Source: Malaya genurostris (taxonomy: Eukaryota; Arthropoda; Insecta; Diptera; Culicidae). From it: a DNA stretch of 64,000 bases. Below the pieces are notes generated by a model. The model saw only the letters and a program-made list of their open reading frames with translations. It made no database searches and was not told the origin of the DNA. Location of the stretch: positions 44,639,502-44,703,501 of the forward strand of contig NC_080571.1 in assembly GCF_030247185.1 (NCBI RefSeq). Direction: 5' to 3'. This document shows positions 33,932-45,657 of this stretch, piece after piece. Made by a program: the position numbers and the translations under genes. Within the stretch, counting starts at the first letter, position 1; each line of letters starts with the position of its first letter.

Positions 33932-35692
33932 CTAGTCTGATTCGTCTGACTTGAAGAATAATTTCTTTTTCGTGAGATAGGAAGACTCACTGACACCCGC
34001 CGAAGCATGATTCAGCAACGAGTGACGTGACTGTTGTAACTCTTCTGCACCGTAGCTATGATTAGAATCCATGGCAAACGAAATATCATCTTCGGCTGAA
34101 TCGAAACTAAAAGAAGAAAACAAAATTATGAAACATTCAATTCAAAACATTAAAAATAATCACCTTCCGTTTCCGGATGGTGTATCGATAGCGTGATTTC
34201 GGAATCGCAACCTGAGTCCCGCGTGACTGTGATTCAGCGGAGTTGAATTCATCATCCTTGCATTCGGCGTATGCGTAGGCACAGAATTGTTGAAAGTTGG
34301 TGTAATTTGGATTCCCGTTCCACCGCTGCTAGCTGATACGTCTAGCTCTCCGGATGACGTGAGTAAATTATCCTCCAGTTCATCGTCGAAATCCTTCATC
34401 AGGCACGTCCGCACACTGCTATTAATTCCGTTACAATAACTTCGATTGTGACTGTCCAGATGTCCTTTGCGTCCAACGCCGTGCATCGGCGGCTTTGCGT
34501 GTTTGAGCCGTAAACAATTTACAATTGAAATTACCAAACTGGCCAATAAGCATCTTAGATTGCACATCTTTCGGTGCATGTAGGATCGAATTCCGCGCAC
34601 TAAGTGCCAACGTCGTCTCTCGCGATGTATTGAAACAATTCTCGGAAACTTTAGCAGTGTATCGACCGAAGGTCGACTTTCTGGCACTGGACACATCATC
34701 CATCGTATCACGTCCTGCAGTTCACTGGATCTTCGAGACAGAAGCTCGTTCGGAAGCACTCCACTTCGCAAGTTCTGCCAAAGATGTCCATTCGAAGGTA
34801 GCTGAACGTTGCAGGTTAGCTCCAATATCGCTATCCCAAGACTAAAAATATCTACCGCTTTCGTGTAACGGCCTTCCATCAGCTCTGGTGCCATGTACCG
34901 GGAGTCTCCCTCTGTTGCGTGATTGAGATTCATATTGTTCAAATCGAACACGAGTCCAAAGTCAGCTAATTTACAGACCCCATCGTCTGTGATTAAAATA
35001 TTATCCAGTTTAATATCCAAGTGAATCAAATTCCGATCATGCAAACTTTTCAAGCCCTGAAAGATAATTACAATTACAAAACGTCAACCTTCTTCAAAGC
35101 TGGTTCAGCTCACCAGTAACAAGTCCAACAGTATGGCCCATATTTTTTCCTCCGGTATAAAACGCTGTTCACATACGTAGTCTTCCAAACTTCCTTTGCA
35201 GAGCTCCATTTGCATATACAGCCTATCTTCCTGTTCCCACGCTTGATACAACTTGATACAATTCTCATGTTCACTGAATTGCTCGTACCGTCGAACTTCC
35301 TCGAGCCGTTCGTGACGATAATTCTCACCACGAAAGAGCTCCTTCGATTTTTTCACCGCATAGAAGCATCCATCGAGTTTGCTTCTTACTTTAAACACCT
35401 CACCGAACGAACCTTCCCCTACTTTGACGATCTGCTCGAAACACTGTTCGTAGTAGGACTCCCGCTGTTCCGGCCGGTAAAGCGAGCTCAGCTGCGATCC
35501 ATTACTTTTGAATGAAATGGCGTGTGCTGAATGGGAACCATTAGAAGTTCGACCAAAACTACTGTCGAACTTAGGATACAGTTTGGGTGGTTTTGGTGGC
35601 CGCTGAACTTTGTTTCTTCTGTAGGGATCTTTGAATGACAGTGAAAGGTTGTTTTCCTCTAGGAACTCTGGCACAGGCAAAGGAGACTTCAT
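33932..35692 (-). CDS. Myt1: Myt1 (PKMYT1) membrane-associated inhibitory Cdk1 kinase
   Basis: Coding exons 35692-35114, 35056-34164 and 34106-33932 (minus strand) join in frame (193 codons, then 893 nt, then 175 nt) to give 548 residues; the introns are 57 bp each with GT..AG borders. The kinase domain has the glycine loop GEGSFGEVFKV, the VK lysine in FYAVKKS, the catalytic loop HLDIKLDN, DFG in LADFGLV, and the Wee1/Myt1 class segment EGDSRYMAPEL. HLDIKLDN lacks the usual proline, as I recall for Drosophila Myt1. After the kinase comes a hydrophobic stretch (CLLASLVISIVNCL), matching the membrane anchor of Myt1 on ER and Golgi. The tail has a STPLNHSHAGLRLRF segment that may be a cyclin-docking RxL. 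Myt1 phosphorylates Cdk1 on Thr14/Tyr15 and holds cells in G2. ATG 35692 is chosen because a splice acceptor lies 35 bp upstream. Confidence 0.9.
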
Positions 35693-36000
35693 TTTCTCTA
35701 TCCTATTGTATATCGTTTTCGCATATACTGAAATAATCAAATAATTTTCACCGTATAACTTTGTATCCTCAAATATAAAAACAGCGCCGATTTTACGCAA
35801 AATAGATTAAGGTTATGATACCTTACCTTGATCAGTTAACTGAAATCGACCTAAGGCCAATTTTTAGCCAACTATTTACATATAAACAAACTCAGAACTC
35901 AGTTCCACAGATTTAACAACATAAACTAATTTAATATTGAAAACTTTATCAAATTTAAGCGGTAGAAATGAAATATTAACAAATTTTAAACTTAGCGGTT
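35693..36000 (-). promoter_or_regulatory. Myt1 5' UTR with a spliced leader exon
   Basis: On the minus strand, donor CAAG|GTAAGG at 35827/35826 and acceptor TTATTTCAG ending at 35728 define a 99-bp intron in the 5' UTR. The leader exon lies upstream of 35827; its start is not determined. No clear TATA box was found. Confidence 0.55.
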
Positions 36001-36144
36001 TTCGAGTTGCCTGTTATTTCTTGCATTCGTTCAAACGTTTGAACATTCTGACAGACGTTACGTATACACACAACCAGAGAAATACATCAAAACGAGTTAA
36101 ATGATGTCACTGAGAAAAGACGTTACACTCAGGCAAAATAGCGG

Positions 36145-36565
36145 CCCTTACACGATCATTAAAAGTGTCATTACTAAAAAGTAATGGCACTTTTAATGAT
36201 CGTGTAAGGTCTACGAGTTCAGTAATGATGGAATTGTGGATTTTCCATCATTACCAACATTATTTCTTCTTCTTATTTTTTTGTGGAAGTGATGAATATC
36301 TTTAGAACTATACGCGAAAAAATGACAAAGAGTAGATTTAAATTGTTAATATTTCATTAACCTTAACGTTTCGATGGCAAATCAAATTTATTTTCAGCTA
36401 AACGAAAATAAAAATATTGCTATTGCTGGAGTAGTTACAAATACTCATCATTAATAATGAACGTGTAATGCTAAAAAGCAATGATGTACAGTAATGCAGT
36501 AATGACGAGCGTTTGAGCAGAAGTGTCATTACTTAGTAATGACACTTTTAATGATCGTGTAAGGG
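36145..36565. mobile_element. MITE, CCCTTACACG family, copy 1
   Basis: 421 bp with inverted ends CCCTTACACGATCATTAAAA and its complement at 36540-36565. The left end is itself a complete 65-bp hairpin (36145-36209), as if the terminal repeat had been duplicated in inverted orientation. No target duplication was found. Related ends occur at 40710-41030 and, as a fragment, at 49341-49358. Confidence 0.65.
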
Positions 36566-37795
36566 CCACTAATGGACTTCGATAATCATACACTCAGAAA
36601 AAAAATATGGTAACAGCTACCATATAGAAGGTTAGTTTACCCATACAAGTATAGTAGTTTTCAGCACACCAGATGATATTAACAATATGCAAGCTCACTT
36701 TTACTATGAATGGTTTCGGCTCTAAAATTGTATTGTTGAACTGTATATGGTATGAATAACTACTACAATTGGAATGTTTAGCATAACCATGATAGCATCT
36801 TATTTTTAAATTGTACCTTTTCTTTTAACTAATGCCATGGTATTTTTACACATTTCACTTCTAGTTCTTTCGAAACACGGAATCATGGTTAATTTGACAA
36901 TGGTGAAGATCATTCGAACATACAAAATCGTTCAAAAGTTATATTAATTAAAATTTCGATGCAAAAATAACCAGAATACATTAAAACCTGCTTTATTTTC
37001 CTAATACATTTATACACTGATTTAACATCATAAATAAACATTATTTATAACATTTAAAAAAATTATTCATGGTATTTCTTCAGCCTGATGAAATCCTGAT
37101 TCTGAGCCAAGTTTTTCAGCAATGAAACGAGCGACTTCTAGTAATTGATGTTGATTTCGAATATTCGTTACTTCCAACTATTCTATGATGATAAATTTAC
37201 CTCGCTCGCTTGTAAGAATTCAAAATCACCAACTCGTTGCTCTCTTCAACGATTCAATGTTTCCTTTTTGTTTCTATTATGAAATCGATCATATAGTAAA
37301 CCAGAAAGGTTTTCTACCAGCGAATTTCGTGGGGAATAATACAGTTCCTATAAAAGTGTAGAAAAGTTGATATAAAAAATTACTAATAGAAGTATTTACA
37401 CAAAAACTATTATTGGCGATGATCGAATACGACATGTGCCAAGTGATGCCGAAATTTTTTGATACCAAAAATGACTGAGATTTCCAAAATCGAAAAAAAA
37501 AATTGATGCCTATACCTTAGAATTGTCTGAAACGTCGTTATCTACTGAATGTCCAAAATGAACTGCATGAAACGTAGAGATCTGGTGTTTTGTCGAAAAG
37601 ATTTCTTGCAATTCTAAGACATTCGACAATAACAAAAATTCTATATCGGAAATCTCAAAATTTTTCAATGTCCAAGAAAGTCGAGATTTAAAAAAAAATT
37701 TCGAGATAACAAAAAATCTTGACGTTTTGGAAATATAAAAATCGTCAAGTCCCAGAGTCGATTTTTTCCAAATAAAATTTTCGAGAGAAATTTAA
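36566..37795. other. Non-coding stretch, nothing firm
   Basis: AT-rich. It includes a short palindrome (ATATGGTAACAGCTACCATAT near 36607-36627) right after an ACACTCAGAAAAAA phrase that often marks mosquito repeats. No gene is seen. Confidence 0.4.
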
Positions 37796-40277
37796 TTAAC
37801 CCTTATGCACTCGAATGGGTACCCGGGTACCTTTTCGAATTTCAAAATAAGAAATTTCTGAGTTAGGTTTAAACTAAGATTCTGCAATTCGGTCAATTCC
37901 AAGAACTAGTTGGACCATAACTTCTCATGCTTTGACTTTTCATTTTACAGTAAGGGGGGTCGAATGGGGGGGCTCAAATTTTTTTTATTAAGTAAACACC
38001 CGAATGGGTACCCGGGTACCCACAAATAAAAATGCTTGTAACTAAGGCAAATTCCATCCGATTTGAATTTTTTCAGTACGGGTAAATTCAGAAATTTATC
38101 CACTTTTCGATGGCCGTGTATATTGCTGTAGTAGGTTCTTCTGGTTCCCGTTAATCCGGATTTCCGTAGAATGTTCCGACACTTGTGTTTTCCACCATAA
38201 ATGTCATTTACTAATTTGAAACTTTTCCAAACCAGCTATTTGAGAAAGGCCGTACCAAAATGAAACATATGTAGAATACACAACGCTGCCAACTGTTGCA
38301 GGACATCTCACTTATACATATTTACATCGCCTGAGGCCGAGGGGCACGCAGACCGAATTGATTACATGTTCAATTTCAAAATTTATTGTTTTTGTTACAT
38401 TTTCATTACACTCCTTATATTTTTATTACCTGAAATTTACTACTGCTTTCACTAATTTTGATTGCATTTAATTACATTGCATACATAACACAAAATTTGG
38501 TATTGCGTGCTCCTCGCAATAGGCCTGAAGTACATAATAATTTTCAAACTGAAGATAAGAAAGTGAAGTATATAAGGGAACATACATAAAGTACGTCACG
38601 CGTTTAGGGGGGAGAGGTTTCAAAAATACGTGACAATACATGGTGAAAAGATTGAGAAATGCTCGACAAAGGGGGAAAGGAGTGGTAGAAAAATTCAAAA
38701 TTTTATGTTACGTACATAACGGATGCCCCCTGAAATATATAAACATAACAACTCAGCATAGCACTTGATTTCATATAGCAATTCTTAGATAAGATTACAA
38801 AAATACGTGAAATCCGTGTATAAATGCCTCGATGTCGGAACTCATTTAGGATATCCGGGTTCCTGGGAACCAGGAGCACCATGTCCATCTTTATGGGTAC
38901 CAATCCCAAAGAGCTTAAGTTCCTGAATCCAACAGTGCTAAAATTACTTCAATCGGTTGAAAAATGCTCAACTTACAGCGATTTAAAAAAATGGGTACCC
39001 GGGTACCCATTCGGGTGGTTAAAGGTGTTTTTTTTTCGAGTGCACAACGGTTAACCACCCGAATGGGTACCCGGGTACCCATTTTTTTAAATCGCTGTAA
39101 GTTGAGCATTTTTCAACCGATTGAAGTAATTTTAGCACTGTTGGATTCAGGAACTTAAGCTCTTTGGGATTGGTACCCATAAAGATGGACATGGTGCTCC
39201 TGGTTCCCAGGAACCCGGATATCCTAAATGAGTTCCGACATCGAGGCATTTATACACGGATTTCACGTATTTTTGTAATCTTATCTAAGAATTGCTATAT
39301 GAAATCAAGTGCTATGCTGAGTTGTTATGTTTATATATTTCAGGGGGCATCCGTTATGTACGTAACATAAAATTTTGAATTTTTCTACCACTCCTTTCCC
39401 CCTTTGTCGAGCATTTCTCAATCTTTTCACCATGTATTGTCACGTATTTTTGAAACCTCTCCCCCCTAAACGCGTGACGTACTTTATGTATGTTCCCTTA
39501 TATACTTCACTTTCTTATCTTCAGTTTGAAAATTATTATGTACTTCAGGCCTATTGCGAGGAGCACGCAATACCAAATTTTGTGTTATGTATGCAATGTA
39601 ATTAAATGCAATCAAAATTAGTGAAAGCAGTAGTAAATTTCAGGTAATAAAAATATAAGGAGTGTAATGAAAATGTAACAAAAACAATAAATTTTGAAAT
39701 TGAACATGTAATCAATTCGGTCTGCGTGCCCCTCGGCCTCAGGCGATGTAAATATGTATAAGTGAGATGTCCTGCAACAGTTGGCAGCGTTGTGTATTCT
39801 ACATATGTTTCATTTTGGTACGGCCTTTCTCAAATAGCTGGTTTGGAAAAGTTTCAAATTAGTAAATGACATTTATGGTGGAAAACACAAGTGTCGGAAC
39901 ATTCTACGGAAATCCGGATTAACGGGAACCAGAAGAACCTACTACAGCAATATACACGGCCATCGAAAAGTGGATAAATTTCTGAATTTACCCGTACTGA
40001 AAAAATTCAAATCGGATGGAATTTGCCTTAGTTACAAGCGTTTTTATTTGTGGGTACCCGGGTACCCATTCGGGTGTTTACGTAATAAAAAAAATTTGAG
40101 CCCCCCCATTCGACCCCCCTTACTGTAAAATGAAAAGTCAAAGCATGAGAAGTTATGGTCCAACTAGTTCTTGGAATTGACCGAATTGCAGAATCTTAGT
40201 TTAAACCTAACTCAGAAATTTCTTATTTTGAAATTCGAAAAGGTACCCGGGTACCCATTCGAGTGCATAAGGGTTAA
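37796..40277. mobile_element. 2.47 kb near-perfect palindrome bounded by TTAA
   Basis: Arms 37800-39018 and 39055-40273 are each exactly 1219 bp and reverse complements with only a few mismatches seen (for example near 37995 and 38032). The whole is TTAA-CCCTTATG...CATAAGGG-TTAA. The centre is TTAA, a 28-bp spacer (39023-39050), TTAA. Each arm holds three copies of the self-complementary GGGTACCCGGGTACC motif, one near each end and one 0.2 kb in. No transposase-like protein is encoded, and frames in one arm mirror those in the other. TTAA joints and CCC ends suggest a piggyBac-type non-autonomous element in inverted duplication. An assembly artefact must be excluded. Confidence 0.8.
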
Positions 40278-40310
40278 AGGTGTTTTTTTTTTCGAGTGCA
40301 CAACGGTTAA
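40278..40310. repeat. Second copy of the palindrome spacer, flanked by TTAA
   Basis: The sequence starting AGGTGTTTTT and ending CGAGTGCACAACGG, between TTAA at 40274-40277 and 40307-40310, repeats the palindrome centre (39023-39050) apart from T-run length. Read on the minus strand it starts CCGTTGTGCACTCGAA, closely matching the palindrome end CCCTTATGCACTCGAA, so it is a related terminal sequence. Confidence 0.75.
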
Positions 40311-40706
40311 ATTCGATAAGAATATTCCGAAGATGGAAACGTACTGAACTTCAAGAAGTATTTTTTCATTCAAATGTTTGAAAACTCGACGCATACTCTA
40401 ATGTATGAGAGAGAACTGAGTAAATTTTGCTCAAACTCATACTCAAATTTTGACATATTGTTACACTAAATGAATTTGAGTAATCGAATGAGTTATGTTC
40501 AAAGAGCGTGTACGAGTGGGCCGATGTCGTGTTCAACCGGACCGAAGCGGCTCGAAGAATTCACTGGGTTCGTTGGTCGCTATTAAGGTGGCAACTTGAT
40601 TTTACGGAAAAGCTTCGGATTTGCTAAATGAGCTTTGTTCGGTGAATTCACGTTTGTTTGGTGAAAGTCGCGAAAGTTTTGTCTTATTTTGGTCTGAGAT
40701 GTGTAG
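40311..40706. other. Spacer, nothing supported
   Basis: Short non-coding stretch between the palindrome and the next MITE. Confidence 0.5.
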
Positions 40707-40709
40707 CAG

Positions 40710-41030
40710 CCCTTACACGTGACAATATTATTGTCAATCCAAAGTATTGTCAATACCGTCAATCCAATTGACTTGGTAACTGGAGTCCGCATTTTTCGAG
40801 AAAATCAAGCGTTTGGAGCTTCAAATATTGCAAATGAATATTAAAATATAGAGATAAGAGATTATTGCACATATTTAACAGTTTCTCTCTGGAGAGAAAG
40901 TATTGTTGGATTGATGAGCAGTTTTGATTTTTTTGACAATATTTTCGTCAATCCAATGAAGTTTCCATTACACGATCAAAAGTATTGTCAATACTCCTTG
41001 TATTGACAATAATATTGTCTCGTGTAAGGG
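40710..41030. mobile_element. MITE, CCCTTACACG family, copy 2
   Basis: 321 bp with ends CCCTTACACG and CGTGTAAGGG. An extended inverted region follows (GACAATATTATTGTCAAT and its complement). It is flanked by CAG at 40707-40709 and 41031-41033, a 3-bp target duplication. The interior differs from copy 1. Confidence 0.7.
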
Positions 41031-41173
41031 CAGCTTGTGATAACACTGATTCTTGTCCGATAGGTAAAAATGTTTAATGTTCATTGATTTTTTTTTAATT
41101 CATTCTTATAAAAAAAATCATAACTTTCTTTTTATGTTCCTGTGTATTTTTTTTAGCATAATCTCCCGGTACC

Positions 41174-41554
41174 ATGAACACCTTCCAAAGTAAACTTCAG
41201 TACTACACGAAGCAAAAGTTTTTCCGGTTCGGCGTACCATTTCTGTTTCTAATCGTGGCAGGATCTTTTGGTTTACAACAGTTTGCCCAGCTTAGGTATG
41301 ATGCTTTGCCTCCCGTACACTTGATTAGTGATTGTCTAAATGCTCTAATGAATTGCAGATATACTTACTCCAAGAAAGGTACACTTAGCTGGGAAGAAGC
41401 CGAATCCCATGGTATTCATATGAAAAAACCAGAAGAGGTTACGTTGGAGACGGAATATGACAAGATAAAATCCATTGACATCAACAACTGGGAAAACGTC
41501 CGCGGACCGCGCCCTTGGGAAGAACAAACGATGAAGAATCAGGCTAGTCATTAA
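41174..41554 (+). CDS. COX16: COX16, cytochrome c oxidase assembly factor
   Basis: Exons 41174-41295 and 41359-41554 are joined by removal of a 63-bp GTATGA..TTGCAG intron, giving 105 residues, the usual family size. An N-terminal transmembrane helix (FGVPFLFLIVAGSFGL) is followed by the family block QQFAQLRY, HMKKPEEVTLE and the highly conserved NWENVRGPRPWE C-terminus. COX16 sits in the inner mitochondrial membrane and helps deliver copper-loaded COX2 during complex IV assembly. The intron is a multiple of three and has no stop, so the unspliced frame also reads through; splicing is inferred from the family alignment and restores the Arg-Tyr junction. It converges with HPS5 (tail to tail, about 660 bp apart). 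Confidence 0.92.
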   Translation: MNTFQSKLQYYTKQKFFRFGVPFLFLIVAGSFGLQQFAQLRYDALPPVHLISDCLNALMNCRYTYSKKGTLSWEEAESHGIHMKKPEEVTLETEYDKIKSIDINNWENVRGPRPWEEQTMKNQASH

Positions 41555-42212
41555 AACAAGTAGATTTCAATTTTGTTTTGTAGTTGATGTATATAAATTT
41601 ATTTTCACGAAAATACAAGACAAGATTTGTATATTTTATAGTAGAAGTCACTGTGATGTGGAATAGAGTAACCGTTCTTATATTGATCTGATGGTAAGGT
41701 AAGATGAAATACGTTGCTCTCCAGATAGTGTTTACGTTTCTAAGCCGAGAAGCAAAGCTATTGACACCAACACGTCGATTGTAGGCCGAAAATTTTTTAA
41801 AATACCGCGGTGCAACGAGTACTAAGCCCCTATGTATTGTATATACCAACTTTGATAACAATGTTGAAAGCCGTCTCGTTGGATTAAGCAACCGGCGAAC
41901 CACTAATTCCAACACATTTTTGGCTTGATTTGAACATTCAAAGCTTTCCTACTTGTCCGGTTGGATTTGATTATTGTCAGTGAGATAGGCGAAGGTAACG
42001 CCTGCGTCACCAACTTGAGTTTAACTAAATATGGATCTAATTTGTGTCTTAAATATTCTTAACATTAGCCAAATACTACCGCTACTGATTGATAAAAGAT
42101 GCTTTGATTATGTAACTTTTTACTTATAATGTCAATGACTTTAAGTAGCTATTTTTTGCGCACACTAGTACTTTACTGTTTTCTTCGTATAATTATGTAG
42201 TTCTTATTTCTT
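41555..42212. other. Convergent 3' region of COX16 and HPS5
   Basis: No credible gene. A minus-strand frame (41915-41544) has no recognised motif. The TTTATT near 41597 could be the HPS5 polyadenylation signal on the minus strand. Confidence 0.4.
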
Positions 42213-44876
42213 CTATTCACTGGTGTCCAATAGACATTTAAGATAGAATCTGGTACTGATTGCACCCTTGGGAATGTACTCCTCATAGCCACGTAGAAGA
42301 TTTAGTAGGTCCCTACCTTTGATTAGCTCACTGTTGATTGCAACGTTCAAAACATAATCCCAAGTGTAAAAGTTAATCCTTTGGTTAGAGTTGGGTATTT
42401 GATTATTACTGTCGATTTGCTTAGCATAATTATTGCTTTTAAGACTATCGCTGGGTTCATTCTCCGTTCGATTGCAATCGGGATCGGTCAGCGTACAGAG
42501 TTTATCACAGTTCAAACACATCAAGCTGTTACTGTTGTAGTAGGTCAACATTAGGTCCAGTAATTGACGCCAAAGATCGATGGAGAACATTTCGCTGGCG
42601 GCACGTTCCAGCAAAGGACAATCAGCCACGTTCCACAGACACTGAACGACCTTATCCTCACGTTGATCCTGCAGATGAAACTTGGTGATGGCTAGCCAAA
42701 GGTACGGCACTTGCTGCACTATCTCAAAGCACTGACTGTACTCCCTACGAGACCAATAATACTTGATTAACGTGATTCCTATTTCGGAATAGTAACAGCA
42801 CGTAGTAGGCCGCAGATAATGGCTGCACGATTCACATTTTTCCAGTTGCTGTAGTTCCCCGTCTAGTAGTTTACTGTTATACTCGATGAAACTTCGCTTG
42901 ATGTAAATCCTTGATTCCTCGTCGATCTCCCAGATGAGTTCCACTTTCAAATAATCAAAATAAATGCGGATACACTTGAGCCTTGCATTGTCTTCATTAT
43001 TTTCTTCCATTACGTGTTCCAATTTGTACAGCAAACTAACAATCTTTCGACACTCGTACGTATCGAATATTTTTGCGTAACGATCGGCAAAGTTTAAATT
43101 ACTGATCGTTGAAGAACGGTACACCAGATACAGATTTCTCACCGTTTTATCATCCTCGCTGAGCTGATAATCACTGAGCAGTGACATGGAAAACATTTTC
43201 TTTTGTGCGTTTCTCTTCGGAACAACTTCCTCGGCGGGATCATCTTCATTCTCATCGTCATTATTATCGAGACCATCATCACTGGTCGGTAAAACTCGTG
43301 TCAGACCGTTGAAGTTCTCCTCGCAATTGTACATTTTGCTTACGTTCAGTGTCTTGGGCCTTTCGGGACCAATCTGATCATATCCTAGAAACATCTGTTT
43401 GATGTTTCGCCCGTACTTGCCGCGCACAACCGACACCAGAGCATCCTTGATGGTTACTTCCGTTTGTAAGGAATTATCTTTCGTTCCATTGTTGTTGAAC
43501 AAGTGATCCAAAATGTAGACACCGTTTTCCTTGAGTGGTGAACTTTTCTTTGCATAGCTGACTGTTGTTTTCTTTGGTTGACTGCTTTCCTCGATGTCTA
43601 CTTTAAGTTGAAATAATTTTTGTTCTCCTCCGAATACGTAAATGCACTCTCCTACAGTGGCCACACGTTCAATTTGATCGAAATCGCTAGCCCACAGTAC
43701 CATCCGGGTGGCAAGGGGATCTATCAGACAAATCTCTCTGGAATCGTGTACTAGAATCTGCCTATTCCTTATTGTATGCAACAGCTTGAACGAAATAGTA
43801 TCATTCGGTGGGGAAGAAGCATCCGATTTGTTCTTAAACTGATGAGTTCGCAACACATTCCCATCCAAGTCAACTTCCCAAAGTCGAGATCCTGGCCGGG
43901 CGCAAAATATTCGCACATCTTCCCTCAACATTGGACTGTCACTGGTCGAGTTGTAGTGCACAGAGGGCGACGGTATTTGTTTATTATAATTGTCGTCTTC
44001 TTCAGTTTCCGTAACCGGTGCCGTACAACTCGATGGGTTCACGATGAAAACCGCACCATGATGTCCATCTCGGGGGCGATTCCCTATCTGAGGATAAAAA
44101 ATGGAACAAATATTCAAAACACCAAAAGAATTTTGAACAAACCTGTTTAAACTCTTCCCGCGCAGTGTTGCACAAAACGCATTTGGAAAGTGTGGACACC
44201 AGCAAAAGATCCTGATATCGATCAATTTGTACAATTTTATACTCCAACAACAATACCGGATTCAGTGTTATATTCAAAATATTCCGTCCCTAAACATACA
44301 AAAAAACATTTTTCAATGAAACTCCAATAAACCAAAAATCCCGTAGTTAACAACTCACCATAAACATGGCCAACTGCAGAAGTGAGACCGTCCCGGTCGA
44401 ATCTCCACAGTACACCTCTCGATCATCTTCGCCCCAGCAGAAACACGTTACGAAAGCTCCATTACTACCATCGCCAAGTTCCGTTAGCAATACCTCCTTG
44501 GAGCCACCGGTATTTTCCAGATCAAGCAAAATTCCTATTGAACCCCGCAGATTGGCAATCGCAACCTGTTTTCCATTGCGTGAAATCGACAGCTGACTGA
44601 TGGTACCCAGCTGACTGGGAATAATACTCAGAAAACTAACAGTGTCACGATCATACACGTACAAGCTTCCGGAGTTGGCTCCAAACACAAGATACTTCTC
44701 CGAAACGTCGAAGCAAGTGAACTAGATTGAAATGGAAATTTCAAAGACACCCAGTGTCATAACTATTCAATTGTACTCACCTTAATCCTTCTAGTGTTAC
44801 GCAGTGGAAAGTTGATGGCCTGCGTAAGATTCGTACGCTGGCTCAGGCTGTAGTGATTAACTGCGTCCATTATCAT
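42213..44876 (-). CDS. HPS5: HPS5 / pink, BLOC-2 subunit
   Basis: Minus-strand exons 44876-44781, 44721-44359, 44289-44143 and 44087-42213 all join in phase 0 (32, 121, 49 and 624 codons), giving 826 residues; introns are 59, 69 and 55 bp. The N-terminal part forms WD-like beta-propeller repeats (YLVFGANSGSLYVYD, CFCWGEDDREVYCGDSTGTV). The HPS5 signature CARPGSRLWEVDLDGNVLRT follows at the start of the last exon. A long helical C-terminal region follows, with an acidic low-complexity linker (DDGLDNNDDENEDD). HPS5, with HPS3 and HPS6, makes BLOC-2, which steers cargo to lysosome-related organelles such as pigment granules; the Drosophila orthologue is the eye-colour gene pink. Two in-frame ATGs (44876, 44870) are close; I chose the first. 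Confidence 0.9.
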
Positions 44877-45657
44877 TGTAGCACCCGTCGCACCAACATT
44901 CACTTTGCAACTATTGTATTCGCATCACAAGTTAAATATCATGAAAATCTTCAACGAATCAAATAAAATTGTGATTCAACGTAAGCATGCCGTCTAAATT
45001 ATGAAGTTTCTGGGCAATACTTTTAGAAGAAACTGCAAATATTTGAGGAGATTAAACTGATAACACCAGAGATCAGAAAAGAAACACAATCAATACAAAT
45101 CACTTTCGCTGCCTCTGAAAACAGTAAAAAAAGGTCAAAGTTATTGTCAGATTCTTAAACGTCAAGTTACCAGTGGTTATCACACGCTAAATGAAATGTA
45201 TTCATTTTTAAATTGTTCGCTAAACTTATAGCGCCCCTTACACCGACGACACGATCTGCAACTCCCTTCTCAAAACTGTCTCACAATTCAACTACCCATC
45301 AGTAACCTCGAAACGTCAAAATCAAACCGTTTGAAATGAGTTTGAAACTGGCAGCCCAGACTGAACTATTGTATTTATAAAAACAGATACCGTAACCTTA
45401 GTTACGCGTTCAATAATCGTGTAGAACGAAACTTAAGCCTAATAAATTGACGGGGCCAGGGTTGCAAACGGTACTGGAGAATGACACGAAACAGCAGACA
45501 GTCAAACCGCACAAATGGCAGCAGTCGCAGACTGTACTTCGTTGTGACTTTAACGTTGGAAAATGTCATAGGTCTCATGACATTTTCTCTCGTGAATGTA
45601 GCCGTATGCTCTCATCGGAAGCTGTTCTATTCTCTACAATCTGAGAATGGCTTACCG
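44877..45657. other. HPS5 upstream region, nothing firm
   Basis: It contains the HPS5 5' flank and a CCCCTTACAC phrase at about 45233 that resembles the CCCTTACACG MITE ends, but the partner end is degenerate. No other gene is seen. Confidence 0.4.

Noticed and set aside
38468..39605. Pairs of identical short proteins on opposite strands
   Set aside because: They are mirror images created by the palindrome and have no recognisable motif.
41544..41915. Minus-strand 123-codon frame between COX16 and HPS5
   Set aside because: No motif; it overlaps two convergent 3' ends, has AT-driven composition in its second half, and a vague likeness to LINE tails was not convincing.
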